Assembly (NCBI GenBank): GCA_000824805.1
Contig: CCNA01000002.1
Span: forward strand, 248,001 to 312,000
Source of the DNA: Mesorhizobium sp. SOD10
GTDB lineage: Bacteria; Pseudomonadota; Alphaproteobacteria; Rhizobiales; Rhizobiaceae
Length of the DNA: 64,000 nucleotides
Direction of reading: 5' to 3'
The translations under genes were made by a program, and so were the position numbers. Shown piece by piece: positions 28,150 to 36,365 of this stretch. Numbering within the stretch: position 1 is the stretch's first letter; the number at the start of each line of letters is the position of its first letter. Under the pieces are notes generated by a model. That model ran no database searches and was not told where the DNA came from. It saw nothing but the letters and a program-made list of their open reading frames with translations.

Positions 28150-29562
28150 TCAGGATAAGCGCCGCGCGATCTCGGTTATGACGTCGAAGGCGGCATCGAC
28201 ATCGGCTGCCGTCGACTCGAACTGTCCCGCCTGAAAGCGAATAGCCACGCGCCCATCGACCCGCGTTTGCGTCAGGTAAATGCGGCCATCGGTGTTGATG
28301 GCGTCGACGAGGCGGAGGTTGTGCTCGTCAGGGTCGATGCCTGCCACCGTGCGGTGCCGGAACGAGAACAGCGAAAGCATCGGCTCGCTGACGAGCTCGA
28401 AATCCGCTTCCCCGGCGAGGCGCGCGGCAAGCCCTGTGCTCCAGGCAACGTGGTTGCGGATCATCGCGCGCAGGCCCTCGAGGCCATGGGCGCGCAGCAG
28501 GAACCAAAGTTTCAGCGCGCGGAAGCGGCGCCCGAGCGGCACCGACCATTCCGAATAGTTGATGATGCCGTCATGACCCAGCGTCTTCAGAAACTCCGGC
28601 TTGATGGCCAGCGTGCGCACGAGATCTTCCGGCTGGCGGACGAACTGGATCGAGCAATCGAACTGCGCGCCGAGCCACTTATGCGGATTGAAGACAATGG
28701 AATCGGCGCCTTCGACGCCGGCCCAGAAATGCCGGTATTCCGGGCAGATCATCGCCGACCCGGCCCAGGCGGCGTCGACATGCAGGTAAAGTCCGTGCCG
28801 CTTCGCCACAGCGGCCAACGCCGCTATGTCGTCGGTGCCGCCGGTGCTGGTGCCGCCGACACAGGTGATGATTCCCGCCGGCAGCAGACCGGCTTCACGA
28901 TCGGCAAGGATCGCGGTCTCAAGCGCCGCGGTGTCCATTGCGCGAAAACGTCCGGAGACCGGGATGCGGACAAGGTTATCCTCGCCGATGCCCGAGACCC
29001 AGATGGCGCGGTCGATCGAGGTATGGACCTGGTCGGAGGAATAGACGCGCAGCTTGCCCTGCCCGGTCAGCCCCTTTTTGTTGCCCAGCCAGCCGAGCGC
29101 GCGCTCGCGCATGGTGAGCACCGCGGCAAGCGTCGCCGACGAGGCCGAATCCTGGATGACGCCGGAAAAGCCTTCGGGCAGGCCAAGCGCCTGGCGCATC
29201 CAGTCGACGATGCGCGTCTCGAGCTCCGTCGCCGCCGGCGAGGTCTGCCACAGCATGCACTGCGCGGCCATCGCCGAGACCAGATATTCCGCCACGACCG
29301 AAACCGGAGCCGCATTGGCCGGGAAATAGGCGAAGAAGCGCGGATGCTGCCAATGCGTCATGCCCGGCACGATCTTCTCTTCGAAATCGGCGAAAATCTT
29401 GTCCATCGGTTCCGGCAATTCGGGTGGCGAGGCCTCGATGCTCCTGAAGATCTCGCCCGGCGCGATCGCCGGCCGCACCGGGCGGTCGCGCAGGCCGGCA
29501 CGGTAATCGACCCCCCACTCGGCCGCCCGCCTCGACCAGTCGCGGAATTCCTCATTATCCAT
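28150..29562 (-). CDS. PLP-dependent group II amino acid decarboxylase
   Basis: A 470-residue enzyme of the aromatic L-amino-acid decarboxylase family. The PLP lysine is K295 in FNPHKWLG. The ring-stacking histidine is H180 in QVHTSIDRA, and the pyridine-binding Asp is D263 in HVDAAWAG. It starts MDNEEFRDW, and the N-terminal GMTHWQHPRFFAYFP signature is typical of Trp, Tyr or Phe decarboxylases. The substrate cannot be fixed from sequence. It is separate from the glp operon (a gap of about 125 bases) and precedes the Anbu cluster on the same strand. Confidence 0.9.
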   Translation of the reverse strand: MDNEEFRDWSRRAAEWGVDYRAGLRDRPVRPAIAPGEIFRSIEASPPELPEPMDKIFADFEEKIVPGMTHWQHPRFFAYFPANAAPVSVVAEYLVSAMAAQCMLWQTSPAATELETRIVDWMRQALGLPEGFSGVIQDSASSATLAAVLTMRERALGWLGNKKGLTGQGKLRVYSSDQVHTSIDRAIWVSGIGEDNLVRIPVSGRFRAMDTAALETAILADREAGLLPAGIITCVGGTSTGGTDDIAALAAVAKRHGLYLHVDAAWAGSAMICPEYRHFWAGVEGADSIVFNPHKWLGAQFDCSIQFVRQPEDLVRTLAIKPEFLKTLGHDGIINYSEWSVPLGRRFRALKLWFLLRAHGLEGLRAMIRNHVAWSTGLAARLAGEADFELVSEPMLSLFSFRHRTVAGIDPDEHNLRLVDAINTDGRIYLTQTRVDGRVAIRFQAGQFESTAADVDAAFDVITEIARRLS

Positions 29563-29633
29563 ATTTTCCTCCCAGCAGCCGTCGAAGACACCAGCCGGCT
29601 GAACCGCTCCCAGGCAACGGCGCGACCGAAATC

Positions 29634-30365
29634 CTACCCCGGAAAATCCGGCAGATTTGAAAAAGCGATTTTCAGCGCATTGGACCAGCCGTCGGACACG
29701 GTGCGATAGTAAGGGTCATTCTGGTCGATCCGTCGGTTCAGCCCCACCCTGAGCGCATCCTGCTCCAGGAACAGCAGATCGAGCGGCAGCCCGACCGAAA
29801 GGTTGGATTTCAGCGTAGAATCGAAGGACACGAGAAGCAGCTTCACCGTTTCGGCAAGGCTCATTGTCCGGTCGTAGGCACGGATGATGATCGGCTTGCC
29901 GTATTTCGTCTCGCCGATCTGAAAGAAAGGGGTGTCATCGGTCGACTCGATGAAATTGCCTTCCGGGTAGATCATGAACAGCGTTGGCGGACTGCCCTTG
30001 ATCTGGCCTCCAAGGATGAAGGAGGCATTGAAGTAGGAATCGGCCTTGTCGCCGTTCGGCGCGGCATGTTCGATGACTTCCTTGACCGTATCGCCGACCA
30101 GCCGCACCGTCTGGTACATGGACGGGGTTTCGAGCAGCTTCGGATGACGGTCGCCAACGGCCTTGTTGCGTTCGTCGAGAAGGCTGACCACCGCCTGCGT
30201 CGTGGCAAGATTGCCTGCCGACATCAGCACGATGACGCGCTCGCCGGGCTCTTCCCACACATGCATCTTTTTGAAGGTCGAGATCGAGTCCATACCGGCA
30301 TTAGTACGCGTGTCCGACATGAACACGAGCCCGCGATCGATCTTGAGGCCGACGCAATAGGTCAT
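29634..30365 (-). CDS. Anbu, ancestral proteasome-like beta subunit peptidase
   Basis: A 243-residue N-terminal nucleophile hydrolase. After Met removal Thr is residue 1 (MTYCVGLKIDRGLVF), and the SDTRTNAGMD motif follows, both diagnostic for Anbu (also called BPH-like or proteasome-type protease). Published structures show ring or helical assemblies, but no physiological substrate is established. The ATG at 30365 is chosen; the longer frame to 30716 runs through a repeat and the neighbouring gene. It is the last gene of the ATP-grasp / alpha-E / transglutaminase / Anbu cluster, with a RIME-like repeat 18 bases upstream of its start. Confidence 0.94.
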   Translation of the reverse strand: MTYCVGLKIDRGLVFMSDTRTNAGMDSISTFKKMHVWEEPGERVIVLMSAGNLATTQAVVSLLDERNKAVGDRHPKLLETPSMYQTVRLVGDTVKEVIEHAAPNGDKADSYFNASFILGGQIKGSPPTLFMIYPEGNFIESTDDTPFFQIGETKYGKPIIIRAYDRTMSLAETVKLLLVSFDSTLKSNLSVGLPLDLLFLEQDALRVGLNRRIDQNDPYYRTVSDGWSNALKIAFSNLPDFPG

Positions 30366-30382
30366 GGTCGCTCTTCTGCTAA

Positions 30383-30480
30383 AGCAATTCCAGGAAACGT
30401 GAAGCGGTTTTTCCGCCCGGAATTGCGTGAAAACAAAGAGATAGAGCGGTTCGGCGATCCCATCAAACGCTGAACCGCTC
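30383..30480 (+). repeat. RIME-like intergenic repeat, copy 1
   Basis: Begins AGCAATTCCAGGAAAC, continues through GCGGTTTTTCCG and CCGGAATTGCG, and ends with an inverted repeat GAGCGGTTC / GAACCGCTC. It has three similar copies at 34235, 39584 and 63291. It fills the gap between the transglutaminase and Anbu genes. Confidence 0.85.
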
Positions 30481-30498
30481 CGGCGATTTCGAGGCGGA

Positions 30499-31293
30499 TT
30501 ACTGCTCCACCGTGACGCTGACGGCAAGCTTCTCTTGCGCCTGCCCCAAGAGTATCCCCGACACCGGCGAGGCATCGCGATAGTCCCGACCCGTCGCCAC
30601 CCGCACATAGCGTTCGTCGGGAGAGATACCGTTCGCCGGGTCGAAGGCAACCCATCCGAGCCCGACGACATAGGCCTCCGCCCAGGCATGGCTCGCGGCC
30701 TGCTCCACGGCCGCATCCATCATCAAATAACCGCTGACATAGCGGGCGGGAAAACCAAGCGCGCCGGCCGCGGCGATGAAGATGTGGCTGTGGTCCTGGC
30801 AGACGCCGGACTTCAGCGCGAGCGCCTCCTCCGCCGGCGTCACGACGCTGGTCGTGCCCGGTTTGTAGGCGACGCGTTCGCGGATCACGCCCATCAGCCG
30901 GTGTAATCGCTCGATCTCGGTGCCCTGCCCGACCAGGCCAGCCAGTTCGCGTGTGCCCTCGCCGGCAGTGGTGAGCGGCGTCTGTTGCGCGAACAGCCAG
31001 AGCGGCGCAAAACCCTGATGCGGACCCGTCACGCCCGCCGTGTCATGCGTGGTCACGTCTCCAGCCGCCTCGACGGTGATCGAGTTCTGGCCCCTCTCGG
31101 CGCTGACCAGCCGCGTGTCATTGCCGAAATGGTCGGTGAAGCGCACCTCCTCGCGCGCGCCTTCCACCTTGATCGCCCAGGAGCCGATGGTCTGCGTGCG
31201 CCCGCTGGAAGGGAGCAGGCGCAGCCGCTGCAGCAGATACTGCACCGGCTGGTCGTAGTGGTACTCGGTGCGATGGGTGATCTTGAGCCGCAT
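30499..31293 (-). CDS. Transglutaminase-like cysteine protease family protein
   Basis: A 264-residue protein with the bacterial transglutaminase N-terminal domain (MRLKITHRTEYHYDQPV) and a transglutaminase core. The catalytic triad is visible: C165 in KSGVCQDHSH, H202 in SHAWAEAYV and D218 in FDPANG. It lacks a signal peptide, so it is probably cytoplasmic. It lies 21 bases after the alpha-E gene. In this conserved neighbourhood it is thought to cleave or ligate peptides made by the ATP-grasp protein, but this is inference. Confidence 0.93.
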   Translation of the reverse strand: MRLKITHRTEYHYDQPVQYLLQRLRLLPSSGRTQTIGSWAIKVEGAREEVRFTDHFGNDTRLVSAERGQNSITVEAAGDVTTHDTAGVTGPHQGFAPLWLFAQQTPLTTAGEGTRELAGLVGQGTEIERLHRLMGVIRERVAYKPGTTSVVTPAEEALALKSGVCQDHSHIFIAAAGALGFPARYVSGYLMMDAAVEQAASHAWAEAYVVGLGWVAFDPANGISPDERYVRVATGRDYRDASPVSGILLGQAQEKLAVSVTVEQ

Positions 31294-31314
31294 AGCGCTC
31301 GCCCTCGGCTGTGC

Positions 31315-32256
31315 TCAATAGAACCGGTAATCCTGGGCGATTTCGTCGCCCAGCCTGGTGTTGTCGCGAATGAACTCGTGCAGGAATTCGTGCAGGCCGT
31401 GGTCGAATATGTCCTTGATCGAACCCTTCCTCAGCATCGCCTGGATCTTCTCGGCCGTGGCGTGGCATGCATGGCGCTCGCCGTAATCGTCGGCGAGGAA
31501 TTTCAAATGCTCGCCGAGAAAGCGATAGCAGAAGGTCAGTGAGCGCGGCATGCGCACGTTGAGGATCAGATAGTCGGCTATATTGGTCGGCTTGTAGTCC
31601 GCCTCATAAACCCAGCGGTAGGAGCGGTGCGCCGACACGGAGCGCAGGATCGACTCCCACTGGTAGTTGTCCAGCGTCGAGCCGACCCAGGACAGTGAAG
31701 GCAACAGCACATAATATTTCACGTCGAGGATGCGCGCCGTGTTGTCGGCGCGCTCGACATAGGTGCCGAGTTGCGAGAAATCGAAAATCTCGTTGCGCAG
31801 CATCGTACCGTAGAACGAACCGCGGATCAGCGCCGTCTCGCGCTTGATGGCATCGAGAACCGTCGGCAGGTCACGCTCGTCGACGGGCCTCGCCAGCATG
31901 CGCTTGAGCGACATCCAGGCTTCATTGATGCTTTCCCAGGTCTCGCGCGTCAGCGCCGTGCGCACCATGCGGGCATTGTTGCGCGCCGTCTCGATCGACG
32001 ACATCGTGCTCGACGGGTTCGAGGTATCGCGCAACAGGAAATCGGAGACGTTTGCGGCGGTGTAGTCCTGGTATTTCTGACTGAAGGCGAAGTCCGAGCC
32101 GGCGCTGAGCAGCACCGAGTTCCACTCCTCGGATGCATCCTGGGTGCGCGTCAGCGCCATGCGCAAGCCGGCATCGACCAGGCGCGCCATGTTTTCGGCC
32201 CGCTCGATATAGCGGTTCATCCAGTAGAGACCGTTGGCGGTGCGGCCGAGAAGCAT
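31315..32256 (-). CDS. Alpha-E domain protein (DUF403)
   Basis: A 313-residue all-helical protein starting MLLGRTANGLYWMNRYIERAENMARL, the hallmark of the alpha-E (DUF403) family. The biochemical function is unknown, but it nearly always accompanies the circularly permuted ATP-grasp and transglutaminase genes. I reject the upstream start at 32322, because its leader would be translated from a repeat (LLLPTAYSLL). A 27-base perfect inverted repeat separates it from the ATP-grasp gene. Confidence 0.93.
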   Translation of the reverse strand: MLLGRTANGLYWMNRYIERAENMARLVDAGLRMALTRTQDASEEWNSVLLSAGSDFAFSQKYQDYTAANVSDFLLRDTSNPSSTMSSIETARNNARMVRTALTRETWESINEAWMSLKRMLARPVDERDLPTVLDAIKRETALIRGSFYGTMLRNEIFDFSQLGTYVERADNTARILDVKYYVLLPSLSWVGSTLDNYQWESILRSVSAHRSYRWVYEADYKPTNIADYLILNVRMPRSLTFCYRFLGEHLKFLADDYGERHACHATAEKIQAMLRKGSIKDIFDHGLHEFLHEFIRDNTRLGDEIAQDYRFY

Positions 32257-32274
32257 GAGAACGCCCTTCGGGCT

Positions 32275-32390
32275 AGTGAGTAGGGAATAGGCAGTAGGCA
32301 GTAGTAAGCATTTGAATCTCAATAGAATGTGCCATTTCCCGTCCCTCTATGTTCAACTGCCAACTGCCTACTGCCTATTCCCTACTCACT
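32275..32390. repeat. 27-base perfect inverted repeat with heptamer motif
   Basis: The left arm 32275-32301 and right arm 32364-32390 are exact reverse complements over 27 bases. Each includes two CTGCCTA heptamers and the unit TATTCCCTACTCAC. The spacer is 62 bases and AT-richer. It starts four bases after the ATP-grasp stop codon and ends 18 bases before the alpha-E start. The same heptamer forms a tandem array at 47058-47112. Confidence 0.9.
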
Positions 32391-32394
32391 CATA

Positions 32395-33807
32395 TCAATC
32401 ATCCAATACCCACGTATCCTTCGTCCCGCCCCCTTGTGAGGAATTCACCACCAGGGAGCCCTCTTTCAGGGCGACACGCGTCAGGCCGCCCGGCACGATT
32501 TGGATTCGGTCGGAGACCAGCACATAAGGCCGAAGATCGACATGGCGGGGCGACAGGCCCTTCTCGGTCAGGATCGGGCAGGTCGAGAGCGCCAGCGTCG
32601 GCTGGGCGATGTAGTTGGAAGGCTTCGCCTGGAGTTTGTTGGCGAACGCCTCACATTCCTTCTTGGTCGCGGCCGGTCCGACCAGCATGCCGTAGCCGCC
32701 GGAGCCATGCACTTCCTTGATCACCAGCTCGCCGATGTGCTCGAGCACATATTTGAGGCTGTCGGGCTCCGAGCAGCGCCAGGTCGGGATGTTGCCGAGG
32801 ATCGCCTTGCGGCCGGTGTAGAACTCGACGATCTCGGGCATATAGGAATAGATCGCCTTGTCGTCGGCGATGCCGGTGCCAGGCGCATTGGCGATGGTGA
32901 TGTTGCCGGCGCGATAGACATCCATGATGCCCGGCACGCCGAGCGCGGAGTCCGGCCGGAAGGTCAGCGGATCGAGGAAGGCGTCGTCGACGCGCCGGTA
33001 GAGCACGTCGATCTGCTTGTAGCCCTCCGTGGTCCGCATCGCGACGTGGCCGTCGACGACGCGCAGATCCTGCCCTTCGACGAGTTGCACGCCCATCTGG
33101 TCGGCGAGGAAGGCATGTTCGAAATATGCCGAGTTGTAGGAACCCGGCGTCAGCACCGCGATGGTCGGCGTGCCTTTGGCGGTTTGCGGCCGCACGGCCG
33201 CCAGCGACTGGCGCAGCAGCTGCGGGTAGTTCTCGACAGGCCGCACCTTGATCTTCTGGAACAGCTCCGGAAAGAGCTGCATCATCGTCTCGCGGTTCTC
33301 GAGCATGTAGGAGACGCCGGACGGCGTGCGGGCATTGTCCTCCAGCACGTAGAACTCGTTCTCCGAGATGCGCACGATATCGACGCCGATAATGTGGGTA
33401 TAAACGCCGGCCGGCGGCCTGACCCCGATCATCTCGGGCAGGAAGGCCTCGTTCCTGGCGATCAGATCCTTGGGCACCCGCCCGGCGCGCAGGATCTCCT
33501 GGCGGTGGTAGATGTCGTCGAGGAAGGCGTTCAGCGCCTGCACGCGCTGTTCGATGCCTTGCATCAGCCGGCGCCATTCCTGGCCGGAGAGGATGCGCGG
33601 CACGATGTCGAAAGGGATCAGCCGCTCGGAAGCTTCCTGCTCGCCGTAGACCGCAAAGGTAATGCCGGTCTTGCGGAAGACGCGCTCGGCGTCCTGCATC
33701 TTCTGGGTAAGCCTGGCCGGGTCCTGCTCCTTCAGCCAGCGATCGTAAGCCTCATAAGGTCTTCTCAATCCGGAGACTTCCGGAAGCATTTCGTCGAACG
33801 CTGCCAA
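32395..33807 (-). CDS. Circularly permuted ATP-grasp protein (DUF404/DUF407)
   Basis: A protein of about 470 residues of the circularly permuted ATP-grasp type 2 family, a predicted peptide ligase or amidoligase. Characteristic segments are MLPEVSGLRRPYEAYDRWL, the FGVxxE-like TFAVYGEQEASER, RPPAGVYTHIIGVDIVR, VLEDNARTPSGVSYMLENR, VIKEVHGSGGYGMLVGP and the C-terminal RPYVLVSDRI. I favour a TTG start at 33807, which has GAGGGGAG at seven bases. In-frame ATGs at 33831 and 33864 lack a good ribosome-binding site. It is first in the conserved four-gene cluster. Confidence 0.93.
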   Translation of the reverse strand: MAAFDEMLPEVSGLRRPYEAYDRWLKEQDPARLTQKMQDAERVFRKTGITFAVYGEQEASERLIPFDIVPRILSGQEWRRLMQGIEQRVQALNAFLDDIYHRQEILRAGRVPKDLIARNEAFLPEMIGVRPPAGVYTHIIGVDIVRISENEFYVLEDNARTPSGVSYMLENRETMMQLFPELFQKIKVRPVENYPQLLRQSLAAVRPQTAKGTPTIAVLTPGSYNSAYFEHAFLADQMGVQLVEGQDLRVVDGHVAMRTTEGYKQIDVLYRRVDDAFLDPLTFRPDSALGVPGIMDVYRAGNITIANAPGTGIADDKAIYSYMPEIVEFYTGRKAILGNIPTWRCSEPDSLKYVLEHIGELVIKEVHGSGGYGMLVGPAATKKECEAFANKLQAKPSNYIAQPTLALSTCPILTEKGLSPRHVDLRPYVLVSDRIQIVPGGLTRVALKEGSLVVNSSQGGGTKDTWVLDD

Positions 33808-33976
33808 TCGCGTACTCCCCTCTGAGGCCATTTCACTGGCCCCGCCGGAGAAAATCAAGCGCAATCGGTGATTTAGGAAGCCGTGACGGTCACTCCATGC
33901 AAATTGCCTAAAATCAAGGCACGGATGGCAAGGCCGGGTCAGTTCCTGCTTCCCGGCGGGGCACAGCGAGACCCGA

Positions 33977-34213
33977 TCAGAACGCCCGGAAGGTCACGAT
34001 GGTAAAGGTGTCCTTGATTCCAGGCAGAATCTGCACCCGCTCGTTGACGAAGTGGCCGACGTCTTCCTCGTCGTCGATATAGAACTTGGCAAGCAGGTCG
34101 TAATTGCCCGCGGTCGAGTAAATCTCGGAGGCGATCTCGGCATCGGCGAGCGCGCTGGCGACCTCATAGGACTTGCCCAGGTCGCACTTGATCTGCACGA
34201 AAAATGCCTTCAT
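33977..34213 (-). CDS. Stand-alone Lrp/AsnC ligand-binding (RAM) domain protein
   Basis: A 78-residue protein MKAFFVQIKCDLGKSYEVASAL that consists only of the RAM effector-binding domain of Lrp/AsnC regulators, with no DNA-binding helix-turn-helix. Such proteins can modulate full-length Lrp proteins or act as small-molecule-binding rings. The ATG at 34213 is preferred; the longer frame to 34405 runs through a repeat. Its partner cannot be identified. Confidence 0.88.
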   Translation of the reverse strand: MKAFFVQIKCDLGKSYEVASALADAEIASEIYSTAGNYDLLAKFYIDDEEDVGHFVNERVQILPGIKDTFTIVTFRAF

Positions 34214-34234
34214 TGCCCGGTCCTGCCAGCCTCG

Positions 34235-34319
34235 GAGCAATTCCAGGAAAGTACCTGGCGGCTTTCCGTCCGGAATTGCGTCAAAACAAATGGTTGGAAC
34301 GGGTCGGCGATTCCAAGAG
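34235..34319 (+). repeat. RIME-like intergenic repeat, copy 2
   Basis: GAGCAATTCCAGGAAAG, then GGCTTTCCGTCCGGAATTGCG and CAAAACAAATGG, followed by a degraded tail (GGGTCGGCGATTCC). The gap 34214-34518 holds this element, with no gene seen in the rest. Confidence 0.8.
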
Positions 34320-34518
34320 CGGATCCGGTCCAACGAATAAGCGGCCCTTGTCGCAGACTGCCGCTCGGCTTTCAAGCTTCGCGCGCCGCGCACCTCAAAG
34401 AGCATCTGATCTCGCCTCCCGACGCTGAAATGGCGAAATCTTCGCAGCTCGGTGAAACCACCTAATGCCGGACGCGTATGTTAGATTCGTTCGCCAGTGA
34501 ATTCCGGGGAGGCAGGCC

Positions 34519-34938
34519 ATGCGCCGCGCATTGTTCGCATTAGCTCTTGTTCCGATGTTGGTAGCCTCGTTTGCCTTCGCCGGCGATGCCGAGATCCAGG
34601 CCGCGCAGACCGTCATCGACAGCCAGTTGAAGGCCTTCATCGCGGATGACGGGGCCACCGCCTACAGTTTCGCCGCACCGAACGTGAAGCAGATCTTTCC
34701 GACCGTCGACACCTTCATGAACATGGTGACGAACGGCTACGCGCCGGTGCGCAAACCCCAATCCTATTCCTTCGGCAAGGTCGAGGAGACCGCGCCCGGT
34801 TCGATCGTCCAGCAGGTGTTGATCCTAGGACCCGACGGCAAAGACTATGAGGCGGTCTACACGCTGCAGCAGCAGGCGGACGGCAGTTTCAAGATCACCG
34901 GCTGCAGCCTGCGCGCCTCGACTTCGGTCAGCACCTAA
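34519..34938 (+). CDS. DUF4864 exported protein
   Basis: A 139-residue protein with a signal peptide (MRRALFALALVPMLVASFAFAG) and a NTF2-like DUF4864 domain. The domain motifs are IDSQLKAFIADDGATAYSFAAPNVKQIF, VRKPQSYSFG and YTLQQQADGSFKITGCSL. It is predicted to be periplasmic, with function unknown. GGGGAGG precedes the ATG. It converges on tgt across a 34-base gap. Confidence 0.88.
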   Translation: MRRALFALALVPMLVASFAFAGDAEIQAAQTVIDSQLKAFIADDGATAYSFAAPNVKQIFPTVDTFMNMVTNGYAPVRKPQSYSFGKVEETAPGSIVQQVLILGPDGKDYEAVYTLQQQADGSFKITGCSLRASTSVST

Positions 34939-34972
34939 GCACAATCAGGAAAGTGCGAAGCGATTGGCGGCA

Positions 34973-36103
34973 TCACCGCGCCGGAATATCGCCCCTCGCC
35001 CAGCCTTCGGTGATCTCGGCGGCGCGCGTTTCAAAAGCCTGCGCCTCGATGGCTGCCCGGATGTCCTGCATCAGTTTCTGATAATAGGACAGGTTGTTCC
35101 AGGTCAGCAGCATGGCGCCCAGCGCTTCCTGCGAGCGCACCAGGTGATGCAGATAGGCGCGCGAATAGTCGCGCGCCGCCGGGCAGTCGCTTTCCTCGTC
35201 GAGCGGCCGCGGATCGTCGGCATGACGGGCGTTCCTGAGATTGACCTTGCCGCGGCGTGTGTAAGCCAGACCGTGACGGCCGGCGCGCGTCGGCATCACG
35301 CAGTCGAACATGTCGATGCCGCGCGCCACCGATTTCAATATATCGTCCGGCGTGCCGACGCCCATCAGGTAGCGCGGTCTGTCGGCCGGCAGTTCCGGGC
35401 AGGTGATGTCGAGCATCTCCAGCATCACCGCCTGGGGCTCGCCGACCGCAAGCCCGCCGACGGCGTAGCCTTTGAGATCCATCGCCTTGAGCGCCTGCGC
35501 CGAACGCAGGCGCATCGGCGCGCTGTCGCCGCCCTGGACGATGCCGAACATCGCCTTGCCCGGCTGGTCGCCGAATGCCGTCTTGCAGCGCTCGGCCCAG
35601 CGCAGCGACAATTCCATGGCGCGCTCGATCTCCTTTGGCTTGGCCGGAAGTGCCGTGCATTCGTCGAGCTGCATCTGGATATCGGAATCGAGCAGTCCCT
35701 GGATCTCGATCGACCGTTCCGGCGACATTTCGTAAGGCGCCCCGTCGATATGCGAGCGGAAGGTGACGCCCTGTTCGGTCAGCTTCCTGAGCTTCGAAAG
35801 CGACATGACCTGGAAGCCGCCGCTGTCGGTCAGGATCGGATGCGGCCAGCGCGCGAACTCATGCAGGCCGCCGAGCTTCGCCACGCGCTCGGCGCCCGGC
35901 CTGAGCATCAGATGATAGGTGTTGCCGAGGATGATGTCGGCGCCGACGCCGCGCACCTGGTCCATATACATGGCCTTGACGGTGCCGCCGGTGCCGACCG
36001 GCATGAAGGCAGGCGTGCGGATCTCGCCGCGCGGCATCGAGACAACGCCGCGCCTGGCCTTGCCGTCAGTGGCAAGCACCTTGAAGGAAAAAGTCTCAGC
36101 CAT
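34973..36103 (-). CDS. tgt: tRNA-guanine transglycosylase
   Basis: Exchanges guanine 34 for preQ1 in tRNAs with GUN anticodons. The 376-residue protein has the catalytic Asp motifs [10 protein letters not shown] and [13 protein letters not shown], and GGLAVGEPQ for substrate recognition. The zinc site is unusual: the CxCxxC of the Zymomonas enzyme reads [14 protein letters not shown], and the later histidine is replaced (GAMLLTWNN), so only one of four ligands remains. The start is the ATG at 36103, which overlaps the end of the small upstream gene by eight bases. It shares an operon with queA. Confidence 0.95.
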   Translation of the reverse strand: MAETFSFKVLATDGKARRGVVSMPRGEIRTPAFMPVGTGGTVKAMYMDQVRGVGADIILGNTYHLMLRPGAERVAKLGGLHEFARWPHPILTDSGGFQVMSLSKLRKLTEQGVTFRSHIDGAPYEMSPERSIEIQGLLDSDIQMQLDECTALPAKPKEIERAMELSLRWAERCKTAFGDQPGKAMFGIVQGGDSAPMRLRSAQALKAMDLKGYAVGGLAVGEPQAVMLEMLDITCPELPADRPRYLMGVGTPDDILKSVARGIDMFDCVMPTRAGRHGLAYTRRGKVNLRNARHADDPRPLDEESDCPAARDYSRAYLHHLVRSQEALGAMLLTWNNLSYYQKLMQDIRAAIEAQAFETRAAEITEGWARGDIPAR

Positions 36104-36365
36104 TGAATTCCTTGTCATGCACCGGAGCGCCCGGCGCCTGCTCGTCGAGCGACTGCCGGTAGCGGATGCAGCCGCGCATGAATTTCGGCCAGGGCGGCAC
36201 GGCGATCGACGGCTCGGTCTTTTCCGGCAAAAGATCCCAGAGGTCGGGATGATGCCAGCACAGCTCATGCCCGGTCGCGTCGCGATGCACGCGGATGCCG
36301 GCACGCAGCTTCTTCACCTCCGCGATCAGCATGTCGCGGTCCATTTTCTCAAGATCATCGTCCAT
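36096..36365 (-). CDS. Conserved small hypothetical protein between queA and tgt
   Basis: An 89-residue soluble protein ([48 protein letters not shown]). The RxHRDxxGHxLCWHHPxLW pattern with several His and one Cys looks like a metal-binding or nucleotide-handling motif, but I know of no described function. The gene overlaps the end of queA by 11 bases and the start of tgt by eight bases, which argues that it is truly translated and coupled to both queuosine genes. Confidence 0.75.
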   Translation of the reverse strand: MDDDLEKMDRDMLIAEVKKLRAGIRVHRDATGHELCWHHPDLWDLLPEKTEPSIAVPPWPKFMRGCIRYRQSLDEQAPGAPVHDKEFNG

